From an uncultured Xanthobacteraceae bacterium (GTDB taxonomy: Bacteria > Pseudomonadota > Alphaproteobacteria > Rhizobiales > Xanthobacteraceae): 13,505 nucleotides of DNA. The notes beneath the pieces were generated by a model. It worked only from the letters and a program-made list of their open reading frames with translations, was not told the origin of the DNA and did no database searches. Shown piece after piece: positions 5,147-12,132 of the stretch. Location of the stretch: positions 1-13,505 of the forward strand of contig CATPBC010000308.1 in the NCBI GenBank assembly GCA_955652195.1. Direction: 5' to 3'. The translations under genes were made by a program, and so were the position numbers. The stretch's first letter is position 1. The number at the start of each line of letters is the position of its first letter.

Positions 5147-6072
5147 ACCGGGCGGCCGGTTCGGTCGCGGACGCGACCGGCAATTGGGTCGACTCGCTCG
5201 CCCCAGCCTGGTCACGGCCTTATCTGCGGCTGGCGCGGCTTGATCGTCCGATCGGCTCTTGGCTGTTGCTCTTGCCCTGTTGGTGGTCATCGGCTTTGGC
5301 CGCGATTGCCGCAGGATGGAGCCTGCCCAATCTCTGGCACATCGCGCTGTTCTTTATCGGCGCCTTTGCCATGCGCGGCGCTGGCTGCACCTGGAACGAT
5401 ATCGTCGACCGCGATCTCGACCGCGCCGTCGAACGTACCAGCTCGCGGCCGATTCCATCGGGCCAAGTCAGCGTCACGCAAGCCGCGCTATTCCTGATCG
5501 CGCAATCGCTGGTCGGGCTTCTTGTGCTGCTCGCGTTCAATGCCTTCACCATTGCGCTCGGCATCGCCTCGCTCGCGATCGTTGCGATCTATCCGTTCAT
5601 GAAGCGGATCACCTATTGGCCGCAGATCGTGCTCGGCCTCGCCTTTTCCTGGGGCGCGCTGATGGGCTGGGCCGGCGCGTTCGGCCGTCTCGATCTTCCG
5701 GCGCTGTTGCTCTATGCCGGCTCGATTTCGTGGGTGATCGGTTACGACACCATCTACGCCCATCAGGATCGTGAAGACGACGCGCTGATCGGCATCAAAT
5801 CCACGGCTTTGCTGTTCGGGCCGCGCACCAAGCCGATGCTTGCGCTGTTTTACGCCATCGCCGTCATTCTCATCGGAGCGGCTGGCCGGACCGCCGACGG
5901 CGGATCAGTCTTCGCGCTCGGGTTATTCGCCTTCGCAGCACATCTTGCCTGGCAAATCGTCCGGCTCGATATCACCGATCCCGACAATTGCCTCGCCGTG
6001 TTCAAATCCGACCGCGATGCGGGCTTGATCCTGTTCGCGGGACTAGTGCTTCAGGCGGTCGTGCGCTTTTGA
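5143..6072 (+). CDS. ubiA: 4-hydroxybenzoate polyprenyltransferase UbiA
   Basis: The product has 309 residues and many hydrophobic segments, as expected for an inner-membrane UbiA prenyltransferase. The first Asp-rich motif is NDIVDRDLDRAVERT (85-99), the second is DTIYAHQDREDD (202-213); both bind Mg2+ and the polyprenyl diphosphate. SRPIPSG (101-107) and the N-terminal YLRLARLDRPIGSWLLLLPC are typical of UbiA rather than of heme O or chlorophyll synthases. The enzyme attaches a polyprenyl chain to 4-hydroxybenzoate, the first membrane step of ubiquinone synthesis. The same frame stays open upstream to about 4930, but the ATG at 5143, overlapping the preceding stop codon, is the start that fits the family N-terminus. 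Confidence 0.96.
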   Translation: MNRAAGSVADATGNWVDSLAPAWSRPYLRLARLDRPIGSWLLLLPCWWSSALAAIAAGWSLPNLWHIALFFIGAFAMRGAGCTWNDIVDRDLDRAVERTSSRPIPSGQVSVTQAALFLIAQSLVGLLVLLAFNAFTIALGIASLAIVAIYPFMKRITYWPQIVLGLAFSWGALMGWAGAFGRLDLPALLLYAGSISWVIGYDTIYAHQDREDDALIGIKSTALLFGPRTKPMLALFYAIAVILIGAAGRTADGGSVFALGLFAFAAHLAWQIVRLDITDPDNCLAVFKSDRDAGLILFAGLVLQAVVRF

Positions 6073-6128
6073 GCACCACTCACTGGTCGCCCGTCTTGGG
6101 AACGGTTGGCCTCCCAAAGCATTCTCAT

Positions 6129-6140
6129 CCGCACGTGCGG
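6129..6140. promoter_or_regulatory. Perfect 12-bp palindrome upstream of a small secreted peptide gene
   Basis: CCGCACGTGCGG is its own reverse complement and extends to CATCCGCACGTGCGGGTG with one T-G mismatch. It lies 35 bases before the start of the gene at 6175. A weaker hairpin (TTGGGA 6096-6101, TCCCAA 6112-6117) lies between it and the ubiA stop. It could be an operator, or part of a stem-loop ending ubiA transcription; no T-tract follows. Confidence 0.4.
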
Positions 6141-6174
6141 GTGAGCGCGGCCTAGACGCTTTTGGAGGACAATG

Positions 6175-6402
6175 ATGACCGCCTTGAAAAGTCTCACGAT
6201 TCTCGGTGCGCTGATTGTCGGTGGAACTTCACTTGCGATCGCGCAAAACGGTCCCGCGACCGGCGGCCAACCGCCAGCGGGCGTTCGCGCCGGAGCACCT
6301 GGACCCTATCTTCAGTCCGCAGCACAACCTGCGCAGACCACCGCGGTCCGGCATCACAAGAAAATGTACATGTCCACGAAGCACCGTAAGCACAGCTATT
6401 GA
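6175..6402 (+). CDS. Small secreted peptide with cationic His/Lys tail
   Basis: The 75-residue product has a signal peptide (MTALKSLTILGALIVGGTSL, likely cleavage after AIA at residues 20-22). A Gly/Pro/Ala/Gln-rich low-complexity middle follows, and a strongly basic end, VRHHKKMYMSTKHRKHSY. The mature part is only about 52 residues and has no cysteine. GGAGG at 6164-6168 sits 6 bases before this ATG; another ATG three bases upstream (6172) is possible but closer to the ribosome site than usual. Peptides of this layout are found in Bradyrhizobium-like genomes without known function. It reads with ubiA but 100 bases behind it, with a palindrome between, so it may be separately transcribed. Confidence 0.7.
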   Translation: MTALKSLTILGALIVGGTSLAIAQNGPATGGQPPAGVRAGAPGPYLQSAAQPAQTTAVRHHKKMYMSTKHRKHSY

Positions 6403-6936
6403 GACTGGCACCGGAAGGTTCGGGATAGATATTTGAGCTGATAGCGGCCGCGGGGCGTCCCCCGAAATCCAAAGCCCGATCATACTAGCGCCCAGTTGAG
6501 CGAACTTCGGCCGGGGCTCTCTTATTTTCATCGCAAACCTTTCACGCAAGGCATTCGCACAAAGCGATGCTGCCGTAGCGGAGCCGCGGCTTGGGTGAAT
6601 GAGACGCACACACCATTAGCGGTTTGGGAGCGGCGGATTCGGAAATTTCGCCAGCCGTTCGGCAAGTTCGTAGCTGCGGGCGAGCTTAAGCCAGTGCCTT
6701 TCCAATTCTAAAAAGTCCTTGCGCAATTCCGGATCAGCCTGAACAACAGCCCTCCTCCGGTAGTTTTCCGAAACTCCGAGTGTGTAAAGGTCCCGGTTCA
6801 GCAGCGCACCATTGCATGCTGCGCTGTGCCCGGGAAACACCGAATGATGGCACGCCGCGGGGCAATGCATGCCGATTGATTTTTATAGAAAGCGCGGCGG
6901 GTGATAACGCGCGCGGGACAAAACCGGCGCCCTGCC
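6403..6936. other. 534-base stretch with only one doubtful ORF
   Basis: Apart from the doubtful ORF at 6616-6870 I find no gene. A CGGGG/CCCCG hairpin with a 4-base loop lies at 6451-6464, about 50 bases after the small secreted peptide gene. It lacks a T-tract, so it is at best a weak terminator candidate. No promoter is clear. Confidence 0.4.
6616..6870 (-). CDS. Doubtful small ORF, possibly a decayed rhizobial 'YRRRA' family gene
   Basis: The 84-codon frame runs from the ATG at 6870; a stop lies 15 bases upstream, so no earlier start exists. The C-terminal half, YRRRAVVQADPELRKDFLEL followed by ERHWLKLARSYELAERL, closely resembles small helical proteins abundant in Bradyrhizobium relatives. 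In those a longer helix normally sits between the YRxRA motif and the DPxLR/K-xxFLxLExxWLxLARSYE part; about ten residues seem to be missing here. The first 30 residues (with three cysteines and odd composition) do not look like a normal N-terminus, and no Shine-Dalgarno sequence precedes the ATG. A degenerate copy is as likely as a live gene. Function unknown. Confidence 0.4.
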   Translation of the reverse strand: MHCPAACHHSVFPGHSAACNGALLNRDLYTLGVSENYRRRAVVQADPELRKDFLELERHWLKLARSYELAERLAKFPNPPLPNR

Positions 6937-7593
6937 CTAATCGCGCGCGATAATCTCGCGTTCGCCGCGATGCACGACCGGCACGGCCGAAAGCGCGCCT
7001 GCCCGCCGGCGCAGCAACCGGGACGGACGCCGGCGCGCGACGGCGCTGCGGCGACGACGGCGCCAGGTTGGCGCTGCGATCAGCAGCCGGCCCATCCGCG
7101 CGAACACTTCGCGCACGGTGCCGTCAACTTCGGCGACCAGAAGCGGTAGACCGAGCACGCGGCCCCACAACTGCCATTCGGCAACGATGTCGTCATTGTC
7201 TGTTGAGCAAAATAGCGGCAGCGACAGGGCGGCATCGGCATGTTCGAGCGTAACCGCAACAAACGGCGGCGTCTCGGTCGTGGCATCCAGCCTGATGGCG
7301 ACGCCGCGATAGGCGGCGACCGGCAGGTTCACGGCCATTCGCATCCCGGCGTGCGCGCGGCGCAACACTACGCGCTCGCGGTGCAAATCGACGATGCGCA
7401 AACCTTCGTCCGCCGCGCCATCGGCGGCGGTAAAACGCACTGGCAGAGAGAAGGGGTCGAGCCGCCACGGGGATGCGATCGTGCTTGCACGACGCCCCCC
7501 GGCGCGGCTCGACCCGGCAGTAGGCCTGCCGGCTTCCATTTGACGCCCCGAAACTCCCAGGCTGTTGCCGCCCGGTTGCCGCGACCTTGCCAT
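6937..7593 (-). CDS. DUF6101 family protein
   Basis: The 218-residue protein matches the pattern I associate with DUF6101 proteins of Rhizobiales: RLDPFSLPVRF (44-54), LHRERVVLRRAHAGMRMAVN (70-89), ALSLPLF (122-128), DDIVAEWQLWGRVLGLPLLV (134-153), and the terminal VVHRGEREII (206-215). Between residues 178 and 198 it is extremely Arg-rich. No signal peptide or membrane segment is evident and the function is unknown; the basic patch could bind nucleic acid or acidic lipid (inference). The start is uncertain: the ATG at 7593 has no clear ribosome site, and an in-frame ATG at 7539 would remove 18 low-complexity residues. It diverges from pmbA across about 270 bases. Confidence 0.85.
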   Translation of the reverse strand: MARSRQPGGNSLGVSGRQMEAGRPTAGSSRAGGRRASTIASPWRLDPFSLPVRFTAADGAADEGLRIVDLHRERVVLRRAHAGMRMAVNLPVAAYRGVAIRLDATTETPPFVAVTLEHADAALSLPLFCSTDNDDIVAEWQLWGRVLGLPLLVAEVDGTVREVFARMGRLLIAAPTWRRRRRSAVARRRPSRLLRRRAGALSAVPVVHRGEREIIARD

Positions 7594-7865
7594 GGCGCCG
7601 TCGCGATCAGCTTAAAAAGCCTGGTTAAGGTCCGGTAGCGTCGACCGAACTCGCCGCATGCTTGACGACTGGTTGCCGAGCATCGGAACAATGATGACAC
7701 GGCGCGACTCTCGTTCACTTCTCGATTTGCGAGGCCATACGGGTTGAATCCCGCGCTTTTGCAGCACATCTTCACGTTACGACGCTATTTCCTGCCCTCT
7801 GTCGCGGTTGGTCCAGGCTCACTTGTATTGCCCAGACCGGGCCCGTAAACCGATTGCCAACCACA
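7594..7865. other. Divergent intergenic region before the pmbA-lpxK unit
   Basis: These 272 bases must carry the promoter for the pmbA-lpxK unit and one for the DUF6101 gene. A TTGACG is present near 7663-7668 without a convincing -10 partner. No gene, tRNA or terminator is supported. A T-arm-like GGGTTGAATCCC near 7743 was tested as part of a tRNA and rejected. Confidence 0.4.
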
Positions 7866-9218
7866 ATGACATCGCTTCTCGATCAATCCGCGCTCATGAA
7901 TCTTGCCGAACGGCTCGTCGCGGCCGCGCGGCGCGCTGGCGCCGACCAAGCCGACGCGGTTGCCGTGCGCTCGGTGTCGCTTGCGGTAGAGCTGCGCGAT
8001 GGCGCGGTCGAAGAATCGCAGCGTTCGGAAAGCGATGATATCGGCCTTCGCGTTCTCGTCGGTCATAAGCAAGCAGCGGTCTCAACCAACGACGTCAAAG
8101 CGAACGGCCTCGATGCCTTGGCTGAGCGCGCTGTCGCGATGGCGCGTGCGGCACCAGATGACGAATTCGCCGGACTCGCCGATGCTGCGCTGCTGGCGCG
8201 GACATTTCCCGATCTCGATCTGCTCGATCCCGACATGCCCTCGGTCGCGCTGCTCGAAAAGCGTGCGCGCCAGGCCGAACAAGCCGCGCTTGCTGTCCCC
8301 GGCGTCGCCAAATCGGGCGGCGCTTCGGCATCCGCCGGAGTCGGCGGCATGGTGCTGGTAACAAGCCACGGTTTCCGCGGCGCCACCATTGGCTCCCGGC
8401 ATTCCATTGCCATGTCGGCGATCGCCGGTAGCGGCACCGGGATGGAGCAGGATTACGATTATTCCTCCACGTTGCATGCCTCCGACCTCGACAGCGCCGA
8501 ACAAATCGGGCGCAGCGCCGGCGAACGCGCCGTGAAACGGCTCAACCCGCGCAAGGTTAGCACCCGGCGCGTGGCGATCGTTTTCGATCCACGGATTTCC
8601 GGCTCGCTGATCGGGCATCTCGCCAATGCCGCCAATGGCAGCGTAATCGCACGCAAGACGAGCTTTCTGCGCGAAAAACTCGGCAAGCGGATTCTCCGTC
8701 AAGGTGTCGAGGTGATTGATGATCCGTTGCGCAAGCGCGGCCAGCGCTCGCGACCATTCGATGCCGAAGGCGTCGCCACGCGCAAGATCAAACTAATTGA
8801 TGACGGCGTGCTCAAGACTTGGCTGCTCGATTGCGCAACCGCGCGCGAGCTTCACCTTAAGACAACAGGCCATGCGCATCGCGGCGTGTCATCGGTACCC
8901 TCTCCCAGCCCGAGCAATCTTTATCTCGCGCCCGGCACACAAAAGCCTGACGAACTGATCGCTGAAATTAAGGATGGCTTTTACGTTACCGACCTGATCG
9001 GCATGGGAGTCAATCTCGTGACCGGCGATTACAGCCGCGGCGCAGCCGGATTCTGGATCGAGAACGGCGAGCGTACCTATCCGGTGAGCGAGGTCACAAT
9101 CGCCGGACATCTCGGCGAAATGTTCGCGAGCTTGCAGCCGGCGAACGACCTCACTTTCCGCTACGCCACCAATGCGCCGACCTTGCGCGTGGAGGGTCTC
9201 ACCGTTGCCGGCCATTGA
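7866..9218 (+). CDS. pmbA: TldD/PmbA family metalloprotease subunit (PmbA/TldE type)
   Basis: At 450 residues this matches PmbA/TldE. The N-terminal domain has GADQADAVAVRS and ELRDGAVEESQRSESDDIGLRVLVG. The C-terminal domain has VAIVFDPRISGSLIGHL (about 236-252), RPFDAEGVATRKI, KTTGHAHRG, SPSPSNLYLAPG and GDYSRGAAGFWIENGERTYP (387-406). TldE lacks the HExxxH zinc motif of its partner TldD, and none is seen here. The TldD/TldE pair acts as a cytoplasmic metalloprotease on flexible peptides, including microcin precursors. tldD itself is not in the window. I chose the ATG at 7866; a TTG at 7854 would add four residues, and neither has a strong ribosome site. It heads the unit running to lpxK, and its 3' end overlaps the next gene by 14 bases. 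Confidence 0.94.
   Translation: MTSLLDQSALMNLAERLVAAARRAGADQADAVAVRSVSLAVELRDGAVEESQRSESDDIGLRVLVGHKQAAVSTNDVKANGLDALAERAVAMARAAPDDEFAGLADAALLARTFPDLDLLDPDMPSVALLEKRARQAEQAALAVPGVAKSGGASASAGVGGMVLVTSHGFRGATIGSRHSIAMSAIAGSGTGMEQDYDYSSTLHASDLDSAEQIGRSAGERAVKRLNPRKVSTRRVAIVFDPRISGSLIGHLANAANGSVIARKTSFLREKLGKRILRQGVEVIDDPLRKRGQRSRPFDAEGVATRKIKLIDDGVLKTWLLDCATARELHLKTTGHAHRGVSSVPSPSPSNLYLAPGTQKPDELIAEIKDGFYVTDLIGMGVNLVTGDYSRGAAGFWIENGERTYPVSEVTIAGHLGEMFASLQPANDLTFRYATNAPTLRVEGLTVAGH
9191..9196 (+). promoter_or_regulatory. Ribosome binding site that sets a TTG start
   Basis: GGAGGG lies inside the end of pmbA, 8 bases before the TTG at 9205. It is the main reason to start the cysQ-like gene there rather than at the ATG at 9172, and the resulting N-terminus (MPAIEAEDATTISARAATRL) fits the family. 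Confidence 0.75.
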
Positions 9219-10047
9219 GGCGGAGGATGCGACGACGATCTCGGCACGCGCCGCAACGCGGCTTGCCGCCGCGGTTCGCGACGCCGGCAGTTTGGCGCTG
9301 TCGATGTTCGGCAAGCAGATCAAGAACTGGACCAAAGGGCCGTCATCCTCGCCAGTCTGTGACGCCGACATCGCGGTCAACGATCTGCTGCGCGAACGCT
9401 TGATGGCCTCCGACGATGCTTGCGCCTGGCTGTCGGAGGAAAGCGCCGACAATGCGGCCCGGCTCGGTGCGCGTCATGTCTGGGTGGTCGACCCGATCGA
9501 CGGCACCCGGGCTTATATCGCCGGCCAACCGGACTGGGCGATTTCGGCGGCGCTGGTTGAAGACGGCCGGCCGATTGCAGCCTGCCTCTACGCGCCCGCT
9601 TTGGATGAATTCTTCGCGGCGCGCGCCGGCGCTGGCAGCATGCTCAACGGTACCCCGATCACCACGACGCCTGGAGCGGATCTGCGCGATATTCGCGTCG
9701 TCGGTCCGCAGAAATTTCTCGATCGGCTGAGTTCGGCGATGCCGCCGTTTACCAGGCTGCCCCGCGGACATTCGCTGGCGCTGCGGCTTGTCCGTGTCGC
9801 GCAAGGCGCGGCCGATGTGGCGTTTGCCGGCGGCAACAGTCACGATTGGGACCTTGCGGCAGCCGATCTTTTGGTGCACGAAGCGGGTGGCGCGCTCACG
9901 CCCTTGGCGGGCGGAACTGTGGTCTATAATCGTCCCGTGCCGCGGCATGGGACGCTCGTCGCAGCCGGCCGGGACAGGCACACGGCGCTCATCAAATTTC
10001 TTGGGGATCAAAAGCTTCTTGGGGACCAGGGCCTCGCATTGCGATAA
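9205..10047 (+). CDS. CysQ / inositol monophosphatase family phosphatase
   Basis: From the TTG at 9205 the product has 280 residues. It carries the metal-binding signature of the Mg2+/Li+-dependent sugar phosphatase superfamily: WLSEES (75-80), VDPIDGTRAY (95-104, with Asp96 and Asp99) and HDWDLAAADLLVHEAGG (213-229). Rhizobial homologues here are usually named 3'(2'),5'-bisphosphate nucleotidase CysQ, which recycles PAP from sulfate assimilation; inositol-1-phosphatase or another sugar-phosphate activity cannot be excluded from sequence. The start overlaps the pmbA stop by 14 bases, suggesting coupling. The C-terminus carries a repeated LGDQ unit (residues 265-276) that looks like a late addition. 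A 51-base gap follows, where related genomes, as I recall, often carry a DUF4170 gene. Confidence 0.9.
   Translation: MPAIEAEDATTISARAATRLAAAVRDAGSLALSMFGKQIKNWTKGPSSSPVCDADIAVNDLLRERLMASDDACAWLSEESADNAARLGARHVWVVDPIDGTRAYIAGQPDWAISAALVEDGRPIAACLYAPALDEFFAARAGAGSMLNGTPITTTPGADLRDIRVVGPQKFLDRLSSAMPPFTRLPRGHSLALRLVRVAQGAADVAFAGGNSHDWDLAAADLLVHEAGGALTPLAGGTVVYNRPVPRHGTLVAAGRDRHTALIKFLGDQKLLGDQGLALR
9998..10033 (+). repeat. Imperfect 18-bp tandem repeat at the 3' end of the cysQ-like gene
   Basis: TTCTTGGGGATCAAAAGC (9998-10015) and TTCTTGGGGACCAGGGCC (10016-10033) share their first ten bases and 13 of 18 overall. They encode FLGDQK then LLGDQG just before the stop codon. Confidence 0.8.
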
Positions 10048-10098
10048 TCGCAAACCGGGCGGGTGGATCAGGCAATACGCTGTAACTTGAGGGGATGC

Positions 10099-10803
10099 AT
10101 GCGGCTATGGCGGCACATCGGGCGACAGCAATGGGCTAAGGCGGCGATCGGAATAACCGCCGCCGAGTATTTGCGCTTTGTCGGAGCGACGACGCGCTTC
10201 ACACTCGAGCCGGCGGATATTTACGAGCGCGGCGAAGCCGACATGCCGATCGTCCTGGCATTTTGGCACGGCCAGCATTTGCTCGCGCCGGTCGCGCGCA
10301 AGACAAAGCATCGCGTCAATATGTTGGTGTCGCGGCATCGCGACGGCGAGATCAACGCGATTGCCGCAGCGCGGCTCGGCGTTGGCACGATCCGCGGCTC
10401 GGGCAATCACGGCGGCGGCTTCGTGCACAAAGCCGGCGTGGCGGCATTTCAGCTGATGCTCGATTCGCTTGCCGAAGGGCATTCTATCGCGCTCTCAGCC
10501 GACGTGCCCAAAGTGGCGCGCGTCGCCGGCCTCGGTATTATCAAGCTCGCGCAGGCGTCGGGGCGCCCGATCTATCCGAGCGCGATCGCAACGAGCCGCC
10601 GCATCGTGCTCAACAACTGGGACCGCACCACGGTCAACTTACCGTTTGGGCGCGGCGCCGGCGTAGCCGCCGAGCCGCTTAGCGTGCCAAGCGACGCTGA
10701 CGAGGCCGCGCTTGAAGCGGCGCGGCGTCTGCTTGAGCAGCGGCTTAATGCGGCGACGCGGCGCGCTTATGACATCGTCGACCGGACGGGTGGTGGAGCT
10801 TAG
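10099..10803 (+). CDS. DUF374 lysophospholipid acyltransferase family protein (LpxJ-like lipid A acyltransferase candidate)
   Basis: The ATG at 10099 follows GAGGGG (10089-10094) and gives 234 residues; a GTG at 10063 would add 12 residues without a ribosome site. Family motifs are LAFWHGQHLL (53-62), SRHRDGE (78-84), GTIRGSGNHGG (96-106) and ADVPKVARVAGLGIIKLA (134-151). These match the DUF374 branch of the LPLAT superfamily, which transfers acyl chains at the cytoplasmic face of the inner membrane. LpxJ, a lipid A late acyltransferase of epsilonproteobacteria, belongs to DUF374. Position before waaA and lpxK supports a lipid A role here, but the substrate is inferred. Its TAG lies one base before the waaA start. 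Confidence 0.88.
   Translation: MRLWRHIGRQQWAKAAIGITAAEYLRFVGATTRFTLEPADIYERGEADMPIVLAFWHGQHLLAPVARKTKHRVNMLVSRHRDGEINAIAAARLGVGTIRGSGNHGGGFVHKAGVAAFQLMLDSLAEGHSIALSADVPKVARVAGLGIIKLAQASGRPIYPSAIATSRRIVLNNWDRTTVNLPFGRGAGVAAEPLSVPSDADEAALEAARRLLEQRLNAATRRAYDIVDRTGGGA
10795..10798 (+). promoter_or_regulatory. Ribosome binding site for waaA
   Basis: GGAG in the last codons of the acyltransferase gene is 6 bases before the GTG at 10805. It favours that GTG over an in-frame ATG at 10769, which overlaps the upstream gene by 35 bases and has no ribosome site. Confidence 0.6.
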
Positions 10804-10804
10804 C

Positions 10805-12103
10805 GTGCCGGATAGTTTACCGCTCGCCTTGCGCCTGTATCGATTGGGCTGCGTACTCGGCTCGCCGCTTGCGTTCCGCCTTCTGACCAGGCGACTAAAG
10901 CGCGGCAAGGAACATCCCGAACGCATGACGGAACGGCTCGGTCAGGCGGGCATCGCCCGCCCGGCCGGCCCGCTCGTTTGGGTACATGGCGCAAGTGTCG
11001 GCGAGATGCTGGCGGTCATCTTGCTGATCGAACGGCTCCGCGCGCAGCATTTTGCAGTACTGGTGACGTCGGGCACGGTGACTTCCGCCGCACTGGCCGA
11101 ACAGCGCTTGCCGGATGGCGTGCTGCATCAATTCGTTCCGCTCGACGTGCCGCGCTTTGTGCAGCGTTTTCTCGACCATTGGCGGCCGGGCCTGGCCCTG
11201 TTCGTGGAATCCGATCTGTGGCCCAATCTCATTTGCTCATGTGCGGCACGCAGGATTCCCATGATTGTCATCAATGGCCGGCTCTCCGAGCGCTCGTTCA
11301 GCCGGTGGCGGCGGGTGCCGGGCGTGATCGCGGCCTTGCTCAACCGTTTCGACTTATGCCTGACGCAGTCGGCGGCCGACGCGGAGCGCTATGCGAAGCT
11401 TGGCGCACCGCGTGTCAGTGCCACCGGAAATCTCAAGCTCGACCTGCCGGCGCCGCCGGCGGACGATGCGATTCTGGGTCGTCTAAAACAGATCGTCGGC
11501 AAGCGCCCTGTCGTCGTCGCCGCCTCGACCCATCCCGGCGAAGACGCGACCGTGATCGGCGCACATCGCCGGTTGCGCGCAAAATTTCCGGCATTGTTGA
11601 CGATCATTGTGCCGCGTCATCCGACGCGCGGCGAAAGCATCGCCGAAATCGCAAAAAGCGCGGGCGTCGCGATCGCGCTGCGCTCACGCCGCGCGCAACC
11701 GATGCCAGACATCGGGGTCTATATCGCCGATACATTGGGCGAGCTCGGTCTGATGTACCGGCTGGCGCCGATCGCGTTCATGGGCGGATCGCTGGCGCAC
11801 CACGGCGGGCAAAATCCGATCGAGGCGATCCGGCTCGGGGCTGCGGTCATCCATGGGCCGCATGTGTGGAACTTTGCTGATATCTATGCCTCGCTGGATG
11901 CGGCGCATGGCGCCGAACAGGTTGCCGACGAAGAGGCGCTAGCCACCCGGCTCGGCGTATGGTTGGCCGATCCGGCGGCGCGCCAAGCCGCCGCCGATGC
12001 CGCGGGCGCGACCGTGCAAAAACTCGGTGGCGCGCTCGAACGCACCTGGACCGCGCTCGACCCTTATTTGATGCAGCTGCGCCTGGAGGACAAAACGGTA
12101 TGA
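10805..12103 (+). CDS. waaA: 3-deoxy-D-manno-octulosonic acid (Kdo) transferase WaaA
   Basis: From the GTG at 10805 the protein has 432 residues, normal for WaaA/KdtA. It begins PDSLPLALRLYRLGC followed by RRLKRGKEHPERMTERLG, as in family members. WVHGASVGE (59-67) holds the conserved glutamate (Glu67) proposed as catalytic base. ESDLWPN (135-141), PRHPTRGE (270-277) and GGSLAHHGGQNPIEA (327-341) are the other hallmarks of this GT-B glycosyltransferase. It transfers Kdo from CMP-Kdo to lipid IVA at the inner membrane; whether it adds one or two residues cannot be read here. The ATG at 10769 is an alternative start. The stop overlaps a 10-codon ORF leading to lpxK. Confidence 0.95.
   Translation: MPDSLPLALRLYRLGCVLGSPLAFRLLTRRLKRGKEHPERMTERLGQAGIARPAGPLVWVHGASVGEMLAVILLIERLRAQHFAVLVTSGTVTSAALAEQRLPDGVLHQFVPLDVPRFVQRFLDHWRPGLALFVESDLWPNLICSCAARRIPMIVINGRLSERSFSRWRRVPGVIAALLNRFDLCLTQSAADAERYAKLGAPRVSATGNLKLDLPAPPADDAILGRLKQIVGKRPVVVAASTHPGEDATVIGAHRRLRAKFPALLTIIVPRHPTRGESIAEIAKSAGVAIALRSRRAQPMPDIGVYIADTLGELGLMYRLAPIAFMGGSLAHHGGQNPIEAIRLGAAVIHGPHVWNFADIYASLDAAHGAEQVADEEALATRLGVWLADPAARQAAADAAGATVQKLGGALERTWTALDPYLMQLRLEDKTV
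12085..12089 (+). promoter_or_regulatory. Strong Shine-Dalgarno sequence at the end of waaA
   Basis: GGAGG at 12085-12089 is 10 bases before the ATG at 12100 and 42 bases before the lpxK ATG. It is too far to serve lpxK directly, but is placed to start the 10-codon minicistron that ends at the lpxK start. Confidence 0.5.
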
Positions 12104-12132
12104 GCGAAATCACCTCGGGGCGCGGCGACTGA
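12100..12132 (+). CDS. Possible 10-codon minicistron coupling waaA to lpxK
   Basis: An ATG at 12100 overlaps the waaA stop (ATGA), encodes MSEITSGRGD and ends with a TGA whose last base is the first base of the lpxK ATG (TGATG at 12130-12134). A GGAGG sits 10 bases upstream, while lpxK itself lacks a good ribosome site. This is the layout of a re-initiation bridge. It may equally be chance; no homologue is known to me. Confidence 0.3.
   Translation: MSEITSGRGD

Noticed and set aside
4574..5290. Long minus-strand ORF antisense to the secreted protein and ubiA start (238 codons)
   Set aside because: It lies opposite a gene with signal peptide, ribosome site and coupled stop; the antisense product is Arg/Gly-rich with no motif, as expected for GC-rich shadow frames.
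7690..7765. T-arm-like GGGTTGAATCCC suggesting a tRNA
   Set aside because: No matching acceptor stem, D-arm or CCA-adjacent pairing could be found around it.
10769..10771. ATG start for waaA
   Set aside because: It overlaps the acyltransferase gene by 35 bases and has no ribosome site; the GTG at 10805 is better placed and fits family N-termini.
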